A DNA stretch of 64,000 nucleotides, from positions 99,811,440 through 99,875,439 of the forward strand of contig NC_067284.1 in assembly GCF_020740795.1 (NCBI RefSeq). Direction: 5' to 3'. A program made the position numbers and the translations under genes. The stretch comes from Apus apus (lineage: Eukaryota; Chordata; Aves; Apodiformes; Apodidae). Below are positions 46,301-58,300 of this stretch, in pieces. Below the pieces are notes generated by a model, which was given only the letters and a program-made list of their open reading frames with translations, was not told where the DNA came from and did not search any database. The stretch's first letter is position 1, and each line of letters begins with the position of its first letter.

Positions 46301-49300
46301 TCAAATATCAGTCATCTCCAGGATGGGTGAGAGTCTGAAACAATTCTTCCAGGAATTCTCTAAATGAGAACATCAATAATTAGATTCTATAGAAGAAACT
46401 TAGTCATGAAGGATGAAGAGAAATTGTAATTGATTTAGAAGTTCTTGCTTCTACAAGAGGGAGTATAGATACCAATGCTGTTCCTACTTGTAACACATTC
46501 CAATTTTAATGCATTATTGACAAAGTGAACTGCACGAGGCAGTCCTGAATTGCTGTCCAGGCAGTCACTGAACTAAACTAAAGCTCTAGTGCTGAAAATA
46601 TAGTTATTTAATTTTATTAAAGCAGGTAATGTCAGTGAAATTATGTCAACAGGGATCCTCTGCTGTTGAAGTTGAGAGTAAAAACAGGTTCTTGCAAGGG
46701 CAGATTTGAAGGGTGCACAGTTATTGTTTTGTTTGGGTTTTTTTGTGTGTGTGTGTAAGCACTTTGATTCTGCAATTGCTTTTATTAAAGGCTGTTACAA
46801 CACCTGTTATAGTGGATCCTAAATGCCCACAGTCTTTGAAAATACTGAAGTTCAAAGCTGATACAGTGCATGTTTTTGCAAATATGGCTGAAGCTTTTCC
46901 TTCAGACTTTCACCCACAAATCTGGGAAGTAAGCCTTCCCTGGAAACAAACTTATGTAGAGTCAAGGGGTGTGTACAGTCTGCAGAGCAGATCCGTGCCA
47001 CCTTTGCAGCTTCAGCTGCGGGTACATGTGTGGTTCTCTGATGTAGCTGCGTTATAGCCTTGCAGAGGGAGGAACACAAAACCAGGAAGTGGCATTTACC
47101 TACATATCTTTTACATACAGAATGCAGTTTCTGTGCTGTGCCTACAGTCACTGTTCACAGTTAGCTTTAGTTTTGTATTTAGGTGGGTAAATATGCCACT
47201 GAGTGAGGTATGGAAATCAAACACAGATAGTTGTGTAAGTGTATCGTGAATGTATTTCGAAATATTTCTACACTATCCAAAACATTGAGCCCTACAATAT
47301 GACTCATTTTTACTCTTATGCCAGGATATTTACATAGCTAATCTCCCTACTCTATCTGTATTTCTAAAACTTCTTGTTTGCATTAAAAAAAAAATAAAAT
47401 CCAATTACAGTAGTTCAGCGGTATTCCAAAAATTCCATTTGTGGATCCCTATAAAACTTGTACTGGAAGTAACCTGTGTAGCAGAAGCCTTGCTTTTCTT
47501 GGTTATGCTGGCAATGAGCACTTGCAGACTGTGTTTTCTCAGGCTGAAACTCAGTGCTATATATTATAGGAACGTGTGTGTAGCAGTTCCTTTGCTGTTG
47601 AGATGGAAATTGAATACACATAAGAGGGAAGGTGTATTGGTATACATGTAGCATGTAGATTACAAGACTCTTTATCTATGCTAGCAAACTGTTAGTAGTT
47701 GTATGGTATAAATCCTGCTTGGTGGTTTGTCTGGAGCAACTACAAGTTTCTGTGTTAATATATTTAATATATCATAGAATCATAGAATGGTTTGAGTTGG
47801 AAGGGATCTTAAAAATAATGTAGTTCCAACCAGAGAAATTACTTAGGGTTTTCTTTTTTATGTTCTTGATTGCCTGCAGATCACAGCACTGGCCAGTCGA
47901 AACCTGGTGGTTTTGTGAGTCTATTCTTCTTTGGTTGTGAATGAAAATATTCATATATACACATGCAAGTATGAAAACATAATCTCTCCCTAGAAACAGA
48001 ATATTTTCAATTTAATACAGGAAAGTAGTGAACTGATCTCTCCAAAATATCACTTCATTGATTTATTGTGTTTTCAGTCAGAAATACCACTTTCTAGAAA
48101 ATTGGTAAATATATTGCTTAACATTTTGAATTTCCACTCTGAACTCTGTGACTACAGATGTCTTCCCAGCTCTGTATTGCTTGACCTATATGGTCTCGTA
48201 TAATACAGTATGACTTGAATAATGCCTGGGTAGCTCAGATTGAATGTGAACAGGAAGATTTTAGTGATTAATGATAATGAAAATAAATGAAAATACAACA
48301 AAGTGCTTTAGGCCTGTCTGAGGATGACAGAACACAGGAGGCAAGTTAATTATCTAAACACAGATGATACCAGGCATCAGGCATATTTCTGGGTGAGATG
48401 CTGACAGTCGTGTGTATTTTTTTTCCCCTCACATGTTTTTGGTGGTGTGCTTTGGTTTTTCTTTTTGTGTATGGACTTTCTGTTTCATTATAGGTTTTCT
48501 GGGAAAAATTCACACCTCTTTCCCTGAAATGCTAAGTGACACAAGTAAAGGAAACAAACTACTGAGACCCCATCACATCAAACCTATTTCTTAAACATTT
48601 GAAATGATTCGGAATATACATGTAGAGTGGTACCTACAGCTAGGCAGCTGTGTAATTATTTCCAGAATAAGGTTTAAGAAAGAGTGGAGAGCCAGGATCT
48701 GTAACCTGATCGCAGACTCTTTTTTCAAGAGCTCTTAAATGCTGAACTTGGAACTGCAGTACCTTTCTGCTCTTTCCCTCTGGTCACTGAACTTTTTGGG
48801 CACCATATGTTTGAGAGACATGTTAGTTCCTGCTGAAGTGTGGGGGATCCACCCTAAGGAAGAGTTAAATAAAGGAAGCTGAGTCTGGCCAATTCCTGCT
48901 AGATGTTGAATGAATTTGCAGCTTTTAAAAGCAGGAAGTCACACTTGGATAGGCCATGTGGTATATGTAGTTATACATCTTTCCATGGTGTTTTTCTTTG
49001 GCTCTGAAATATTTTATGGATGGAAAAAGATAATTTTTGGTTGAGTTTATTGTAGCCTAGTTTCACGGAATTACTGTATGCCCTTTGTTTTGCAAGGGTT
49101 AAAATTTTGAGCTAACGTGCCAACTTTATATATAATTTACATCAGGAGTTTTTACAGAACTGATATCAAGAAAAGTGCTTGAGGAATGCTGGCAGTGCAG
49201 GTCTGTAAAGCTGTTGAAAACACGACACCGTTGTGGTAATTATTGTAGAGAGGTAGATATTCAATTATATGCTTAGGGGAAGGAAAGATTACTAAAAATA

Positions 49301-52300
49301 TTAATGGAAAGCTTTGGTGGAATTTGGTGATCACTATGTGTGTGTGCTTTTTAGGACATATAGCTATTATTACGTAGGAACCAAATGCACAATATATTTG
49401 CAAACTCAACTTGTTCTCTAAGTAGAAAACTTTGTTGTGAGTTGCATCGACTTCTGTAGCAGTATTGTGCATTAGCTGTGTCTTTGTACACAGATGAAGC
49501 TGTCTGGGTTGAAAAAGTCAAGGATTTTATTTGTTAAACACCCAGTCCTTATCCTAAATTTTCAAGCAGAGCACTCTCACTGCCTCTGCATTTCAGAGTT
49601 TTTAGGAAAGATGTTGCAGAATGAAAACTGTAACTTTGGGAAATTTAACAGGTAAACACGGAAATAACTCTCGTGTTACGGATCAGAGAAGTGCTGTGTC
49701 TTTGGACACATGTAGCTGCCAAATGTTATTGCTAAAACAGTATTTTCGATGTTGTTGAAACTTGTCAAATATGGTTCATGCTTTCCATCAACAATCCTTT
49801 AGAGTTTCTTAGTAATTTTTCCCATTAACTGTCTTCGTTCAGCACAGGCAATAGCGCATCAGTTAGTCTTGCTCTCTAGCTAGTCATTCTCTTTCTGATT
49901 CTGGCTTTTGTGTCCTAGCACTGTTTGTGAATACTCCAGATGTTTCAGACCAGCTTTTGATGATAGCTATTTGAGATTTCAGTATGAAATTTTTAAGATT
50001 CATAAAGTTTTCTTTTTAATAGTAATAGATGAACTTGGCTCAAGCCTGCTGCAATAACGTCCTTTAAAAGTCACACTTCAGTCATCCTTTCTATATATTG
50101 CTTTTTATAATAGTTGTTGGGGTTTCCTTCTCTTTATACCTCACTCCCTCCTGTTGTGGTTTGGGCCTAACCTGACAACAAAGAACCAGCCACGTGGCCA
50201 CTCACTCAACTCCTCCCTGCTCCACTGTGGGGTGGGGAGGACAAAGGCCAACTAGAAGCTCATGGGTCAAAACAAAGGGCAGGGAGGGTTTTTTGCTCAT
50301 TAAGGTCATGGCAAAACAGACTCAACTTGGGGAAAAATATTAATGTAATTTCACACTAATCAAATGCCCAGGGGACACAGATAACACACAGAGCAGCACT
50401 TATATATGTTATCCCACCCCTCCCTTCTTCCTGGGCCCAAATCACTTTGTTCCCGGTTTCTCTCCTTCCTTCCCGGCAGCGGCACAGGGGGACAGGATGG
50501 GGTTTAGTCAGTTCAGTCTGGTGGTTCCAGCTGCTCCCTCCTCACAGTCCTCCCCTGCCTGCCCATGGGGTGCCTGCCATGGGAGAGAGTCCTCCACAAA
50601 CCTCTCCTTCACAAGTCCTTCCCACGAGGTCAGGAGCTGCTCCAGCCTGGGCTTCCCACAGAGTCACGGGCTGCTTCAGGAACAGTCAGCTCTCCTGCCG
50701 CAGGGTCTTCCACAGCTGCATAATCCAAGTCCACTGGCAGCAAATTCAAATTCACCCCTCCTGGCATGTTCAGGGAATATTCCACCATGTTCCTCCATGA
50801 ATGCAGGGGGACAGCTGCCATCTCACCCTAGGTTGCAGGGAAACTTCTGCTTGGGCACCTTCTTCCCCTTCTTCCTCACCAACCAGAGGGGCACTGCGCT
50901 GTCTCTACAGCACAGCTTTTCTCCAACTGCTGGCTCTGCTCAGGTCTTACATCAGCTCTTTCATGTGTTAATCACAGAGGCTCATTTATTGTCTTTCTAA
51001 TGGTTCCTTGGCTTGCTGGTTTTGGAGCAGGGGGAGCTTTTCAGCTTCTTACTGGAGCCACCCCTGGGCCCCCCCCCCATTGCCAAAACCCCCATCAAAC
51101 CGAACCAGCACATCTGCATAGTTGGCTGAGCTGTGCTAGAACCTAGCTAGGACTTCCCACTGCTGGAGGGATCATACCTGTATCCTCGCTTACACCCTGG
51201 CAGGGCATGGAAGCCAACAAGACTGTGGAGGCTGGAGACTGTGAGGGGTGAAGCAGTCATCCCCCAAGTCATGAGGGCCCTCATGGAGGAGATGCAACGT
51301 GCAGGAGCTGCTGCCTGACGCCCCTGCCCTGGCCCATGCAGAATGACAGCATGTGACAGCGCATCTCAGGAGTCTATGTGACACTGAGGAGCGTAATGGG
51401 ACAGGAGGCTTTGAATTCCATCAATATCTTTATAGATACTGCAAAATCCATGCAAAATTCATGCAAATTGGTTATTTTTTTGCCACACAAATACTGTGTA
51501 TGCACTAAAATATTCTGGCCTCTGCATTTGCATGACCCACAGGTGTACCTGTGTTTGGTTAGTATGTTCCTTACCTCTCGGACTATCTACAGGTGTGGTC
51601 TTGGAGCATCCTGTATCTTTAGAGTGCATGGAAGTTACAAGCAAAGATTTTTTTGTTTGTTTCTGAGTCTAAGTTGCTTTCCAGAGCACAATGAACTCTA
51701 GGTTAAATAACAGAATCTGCTCTCTGATAGAAGTTATGGGCAAGTTGTTAGCCAGCCAAAAAAAAGTGGCAGCACAGCCCAGAGTCCTCCTGGAGCTTTG
51801 TGTTCAAAGCCTGCTCCTCCCTTCCAGGCTGGGTTGGTACTAATGCCCTGACTGTTGCTCCTGCGCAGGCAAATGTGTTGTCAAATGGCCTGGCCAGAAT
51901 GGTGGGATATTTCTGTACCACTGCTGGAAAAACACAGCTTTTTGTGTGTTCGGAAGCATCTCATGCCAGGAGCTGATGTGTGTGTGGTTCTGCTGGCTTG
52001 ACCTGGGAAACTTTGGTGGCTTCTGTACCTGGCAGTGTCAGGTGTTGCTTGCTGTTAGTGACGTGAGTTGTGTGCTGCTTAATTCCACGCTGAAATAACA
52101 TCAGTTCTTTTGGATTATGCTCTTACCAGACACTTTTAACAGCCAACTGTCCAACCCAAAATCCTGTAATTCTGTTTTGAAGAGGATCACTGTGCTTTCA
52201 AAGTGTCTTTTAAATGGTTTCAGGCTGTGCCTACCCTGCAAGTTTGTGAGCTCCTGCCAGCCTGAGATCTGAACCTCTTGCTGTTTCTGTCATTCTCTCT

Positions 52301-55300
52301 TCTCCTTTTTTTTTTTTTTTTTTAATAAATAAGGCTTGACAAGGTGTCTTTTTTTTTTAAAAAAGAGAAATTGTTATAGTCTATCTAAAAAATGTGTGCT
52401 GCAGCTCTCAAGAGGTGCTGTTATTGAGTATTTACATTGTTACTGTCCAGAGATTTATGTTGCCCAATAAAAATACCTATATCCTCTCTCTCGCTTATGT
52501 TTTGCTTCACTGGTGTGTGTGATATCAACATTTTACTAGTTTCTCCTGATTCACTTAGTGTTTCTGAGAAAGCAGAATATATAAGTTGTGAAAGTATGAT
52601 ATAAAAAATAAAATTAAGAAAAAATTAACTTCTTCCCTATTTGTCATGGGTGCAAAAATTGAAACAAATTTATTTTGATTTCTTGTGAAGGCTGCCTCTG
52701 CTAAGTAATTTTGTGAGTGAAATTGTCCTTCACTTCCAAATGTCAGTGATATAAGGAATATTTATTTGTTTTCCATGCTTCTCACGGGCTGCTTGACTTT
52801 GAGGTATATAAAGAGAGTCTGTTTCTTTCTTTTCTGTTCTATCATCCATTGCAGGCAGATCAGTTGGTCCTTTATAGGCTCAGAGGTTTCAGATTTTTTT
52901 TAACTTCTGAAGTTTATTAGGAGCATAAGATTATGAAGTATTAGCTAAAGTACCCAGAAGTACCATGATGCTGTCTATCTGTGGTTCAAAATGTAAATGG
53001 AAGTTTGAGAGTCACAGCCTGTTTTCCTCATTCATGAGGCTAGCCTTACTCCTCACTAGGAAATATATACAAAATACAGACTTATTCAGGAAGTACTTTT
53101 GTTTTATTTTAAAGTAGTGCCAGTGGTAAGTTTGGGCCATGTTCGGCTTAATATCTAAATGTTCAGTTTGTGCCCACTGAAGTCGGTTGTCACAGAAATA
53201 CACAAATCTAACATCAGCATTTGACCCTTTATTATTTTTTATAAGCTAATTATTCGCTAAAATGCAAGTTTAATTTTTCCTGAAATCAGCATCTGATGTT
53301 GTGTCTACATAAAATTGTTATCTTGCATTTAAAAAATAACAATTCTGTCTGACAAGAGACTGTGAGAATCTGGAAGCAGAAACGATCTCTTTTTGGACAT
53401 CACGAAAATATACATTTTAGCTTATGGCCAGACAAATTGTTATTTTTGTTCTCATATTAGAATGACGTGAAGTTTACATATGCCTGTATATTCCAGGACT
53501 TAATTTTGAGACTGATGTGCCATCTGTAACATAGAATAAGAACATTACTAACAATCGTGTTGTTTGCAGAGGTAGTGAGTGCCCTCCTTTCTTCTAGGGT
53601 GGTGTGGGGAGAGGCCATGCATTTCTGTCCAATCACTTTTTAATCACTGTGTCCTTACAGCATTTTACCCCTAACTTTGTACTGTAGTTTTGTTTACTGA
53701 GTGAAATCAGCTGGGGAGCATTGGTGTAGGAAATAGCAATCTGAAAATTTTATAAAGACTGGAAAACTAAGGTTTGCTGCCTTTCATTTTGTTTCTCAGC
53801 TCCAGAAGAAAAGGATGCAATTAAAGGGCAATATGAAAAACTCATGGATGCTTATGGCTGCTTAGGAGAGCTTCAGCTTAAATGTGGTAAGTGACCATCT
53901 GTATTAATGAGATTATAAAATGCCCAGACAATGCTAAAAGACAAAAACAAGTGTCTAAAGTTGTCAAATTCTGTAGCTTATGAAAGCTAATTGCATCTTG
54001 TTATGTTCAGTCTGGAAAAGATCTATTTCTTTTTCTGTGCTGTGCTAAAAGCCTATCGCTAAATGATCGTCTAAGAATTTTGGATTTTTTTCTTGCTTTT
54101 TTTGGCCTAACATTCTTAGCTGCCTGAAGAAATATAGCTGTTTTTTTGCCTACTACATTTGTCCACAGCAAGTTGTGATTTCTTGCTTTTATTTTTTTTG
54201 AAGGATCATGTTTAAACAGTTATTAATTGTGGTCATCTGAGACTGCAGTACTACAGGTTCTCAGCCCTTGCTGTAATGTCCAATTGCCTTTAATTGAGTA
54301 ATTCACATGGATAAGGATTTGCAGAAGCAAGTCTTTAACATCGGCAGGTATAATAAAGGAGTATTTGTTGTCATTGCTGTAAATTTCTGTACAGTTTGGG
54401 AATCTTGATTTAGCAAAGAAGTTGCTGTTACACTGCCTACAGGAATGTTAATGGAAATAGCATGGTTTAGGAAGAGAACTGCAGTGGCTGATGTGAGGGT
54501 AATATACCTTATACAGCTGACTTGAAATTCACTGACAAAAATATGCATTAAACCAAAAAGTGTTATATGCCTTGTCCCCATGGTCTTCTTACAGTGACCC
54601 TTAATTTTGACTTGGAGGAATGACAAGACTATTTTCCATATAAATCAGTGCTTGATCAATGAATCTACCAAAGGCAGTGGTAGTGTAAGTACTGGTGTAT
54701 TTAGACTGGTAGGTAGAAGTGTATCTTTCTGTAGCCTACTTACCATTTTATGGCTTGAGTCATATGACTTGAGATTGACCTGAAGAGGTGACTGCAATTG
54801 GAAAGATGTTTGTGTCATAATCTAAAACTGTCTTTTAAAATTAATGTGGGCTTTTTGATTGTTTTGGGTTTTTGTGGAGTTAATTAGGCGTTTCTATGGA
54901 GATTAGTATCAATTTGTTAATGTCATTTAAAATGGAGAGCATGTGATTAGTTTTTCTTGACACTTGGACCTGTTTGTCTTCATAGGAGTCTAATGAATCC
55001 TGTTGTAATAGTAAAGGAATGTAGCTATTTAATTCAATCTCTTCAAGCTGCAGATGAGGGTAGTTTCTTCTATGTGATGGGAAGTAAATATATCCAGTTT
55101 TAGTTTTCACGTTAAAAGGTGAATTATTTCAAATGGGGTGTGAAATATTCTCAGCCTTATTTTTTCTTTTTCTACTTTTATTTCTGTGTTTCCCACATCC
55201 TTTTTTCTTTTTTTAACAACACCTGCTTAGCTTCGGTGCTGTTAAAGTGTGAGGTTTTTCCTCTCTGAGCTTTTCACTGCACCTGTCTTGTTCTAGCATT

Positions 55301-58300
55301 AAATTACAAGTCCTGGTACAGGACTTCCTCTTGAAGGGATTGTTGGTAATTGGATAAAAAAGTTAACTACTGGAGGCAAACTTCTAATAGTGATTCAGTG
55401 AAAAGTCAGGAGGGTCATGCTGTAATGGTAAGCAAAGGTAAGCAAACATCTTATAGTGCTGAACATGTTTAAAAAAGCAAAGATGATTGCATGTTTGCTA
55501 GCTCACCATTCAAGAGGTAGCTCAGGTTTTTTTTCACAGCCTTGGATCTTCCATCTTATATGTAAGTTCCATCCCTTTAGCTGTTGCTTTCATAAAATAT
55601 GAACACTATAAAGGAATGCAATGTCACTTTTTTCTTTTTTAATATAATATATTCTAGCGGCTGCAAACAAGGCCATAATTGGCCAGCTCTTCACTGAGCA
55701 TCAGTCATCACATGTAAGTACCAAACTGCAAATATTTGTGGAAGTACATTCCACAGGGATATTAAAAGAGTATATTTGTAGAGCAGAAGGGGGAGTCTTT
55801 TTTTCAAAATGTGAAAGATGTCTCTGAGCACTTTAATTAATCTGTAAATACCACTGCTTAGGAATCCAAATCGACTTTGTATGCCCTCCGAAGTCGATCG
55901 TGCTTTTCACAAGAAAGTAGATGAAATATGTGAAACTGACTCACAAAGTTAAAGTCTCCCACCAGTAAAAACATTCACTTCTATGTACTTACGTCTGTTA
56001 ACATGACTCACTAAGTTCTTCTGCTTTCTTTCGTGAGATGGATGGCAGCAGAATGAATTGTACAGTGTTTCTGAGCTGTATGTCAGCCAAGATTTTGCTG
56101 CCAAAGAAGATTTGCAGTGGCAAATGAATCTTAAGCAAAGTGTTACAAGAGCTTGCTTTGCAGTGTTTGGTTAGACACTGTGATGTCAGGAAGGGGTGGA
56201 TATATAAATTAGTATTTTGATACCATGACCATATAGGTTCTTTAATTTAATACAACTGCGGTATTTGAGGAGGCATTCTGAATTAATTTGGCTGTGTATA
56301 CTCTTGCAGTTGCACAAATACAATTTGTAGTTGAAAAGAAGTCTCAAAGGCAAACAGGACAATTAAGTATCTGTTTTCTATTCATTTTGAACATCTCCTA
56401 ATAATATAATTGTATTTTGAAGAGGAAGAAAGAGTATCTTTGAGACTAAAACTGTAGTTCAGAAAATCTTGATTCTTCTCATCATTCTGCTATGGATTTC
56501 CTCAGAGATTTTCAAGTACATGTTTAGACTCTGCTCCTCTGCTGTGTTCCATCACTAATTTTGAAGGCGAAGATACCTTGCAAATCGTTTTTCAGTGACC
56601 TAGAATGTGAACTGAAGGTATGTTTGGAGTGGAGATGAAACAGGCTAAGGGAACCTAAGGCAATGGCATGACTGGGTTGGAATGGAGAAAGAGCAAAAAC
56701 TGGAGTGAATTAGTTTTTAAAAGGAAAAGGCAGTCTTGAGTAAAATATTTAGTAAAGAAGGACAAAATGGAAATTGAATATTGCCTCCTTTTCACTGCAT
56801 CTCGCAACAGGCAACTCTGAAGTCATCCCAAAAACTGCAGAGGAAACAATTGCCTTGAGTCATGTGGACAGGTTGAATACAGAAGCTGCAGCTTGTTATT
56901 GTAGGTTGTGACGCACCAGAACTGTGTTTCCTGTTCAACTTGGATTAAGGCAGTTGGTTTCACAAGAGCTTTTGAACAAATGGATCCAAGGGTTTTTTTT
57001 GTCTTGTTTCCATGCCAAATATTCTCCATCCTCTGCCTTCCTTGTGCAGCCTGATAAAAGAGCATTCAGTCCATATCCCTGTGAGCAAAACTGTTCTTAC
57101 ATTTCTTTGAAAGTGTTTTTATAGACAGTTGTTGTGATTTACAGCTGAAATGGGGCTAAATAATGATCTTGGTCACGATGCATGAACATTCATACCCATC
57201 TGTCTGAGATGAAAATTTGGTCTGTAAGGTTTGAAAGATATTTTTTTTCTTTAGGTGTGTCTTGCTTTTTCATAGATGTGTTGCTGTAGAAAGCATGACC
57301 AGTAAAGAACACTTCTTACTCTGAAATTGTTTCAGAAATTACTTTAAAATGTTCCAGATTGTATGCCAAGGAAATGAGGGACATTTCTACAGTTGGGATC
57401 TTCAATTGTAGTTCTTGTGTTCCTCAATCACTTTCATCTATGTGTAAAGTTTTGAAAGGCAAATATGAAGCAGGGTTGTGCATTAAACTTCTTGTAAAAG
57501 TTAAAGAAAAAAAAATAAATTTTGTTTTCCAAGGTAGGGGCTCCTGTAGGTAGTCTGCAGTTGATGTTGTTGGTACAACGTGTAAGAGCCAGACCAGGAG
57601 CTTTGATTACTTTACAGGAAGAAGTTTTCCATTTTTTTGGGTTGCTTTTTATTGACCCTAGTGCTGGCCGCATTCATCATGCACTTTGCAGCTGTCAGCT
57701 GTATTGAACATGCTTTCTGGCAGTGTCCTGCATATGAAATGAGGGAAAATGACCATAAATTCTCCACCCAGTATACTTCAATTAATTATTTTTTTTGATA
57801 AGAATCGCTGGTCTCCTGTTTGGAGAAATAAAATTGGAGTTTGGCCTGTTCCCTACTCCAGATATTCCCCAGACTCCTGGGAGCCTCCACAAACTGGCTG
57901 CGGTGGTAGTACGGGCAGAGCCACTGACTTCAGGAAATTTATTTAGTGTTAATTCTCCCTTTGCTCTTGAGGATGCACTGCCAGCATTTTAAAACTCTGC
58001 TTTCTGACTTACTGGAGCTTACACTTAAAGGGTGACTGCTCATTTACTGGCTTTAGTATTTTTTTATCATGTTGCTGGTGATGTTTCAGACAGAAGAAAC
58101 ATAAATACCTTAAATACTGTTTAGCTCCTTTCAAAGTTTATAACTCTGTAATACACTACCTGATGCTGCTGCCAGGAGGTTTTCATTGGACTACCTGATG
58201 TATTTTTGTTGTGGCTGGTCTTAGTCTGGTAATCCACTTGCTACTTACATAAAAACAGTTTCACTAATACTTTTAAGGAGCAGTATTTTTAATATCATTA

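Larger units (their letters stand above)
43305..53799 (+). other. SYNJ2: SYNJ2 intron 1
   Basis: 10.5-kb intron. The first ~300 bp are CpG island with G-rich repeats; the rest is AT-rich. Contains the CR1 fragment at 47.8 kb, the antisense LTR at 50.2-51.1 kb, a GC-richer unassigned stretch at ~51115-51370, a (GT)n tract at ~46744-46757 and a T run at ~52307-52324. No other coding gene is recognised. Confidence 0.8.

Noticed and set aside
50447..51000. 117- and 167-codon + strand open frames
   Set aside because: They lie inside the LTR, antisense to it, with Ser/Pro-rich composition and no family match.
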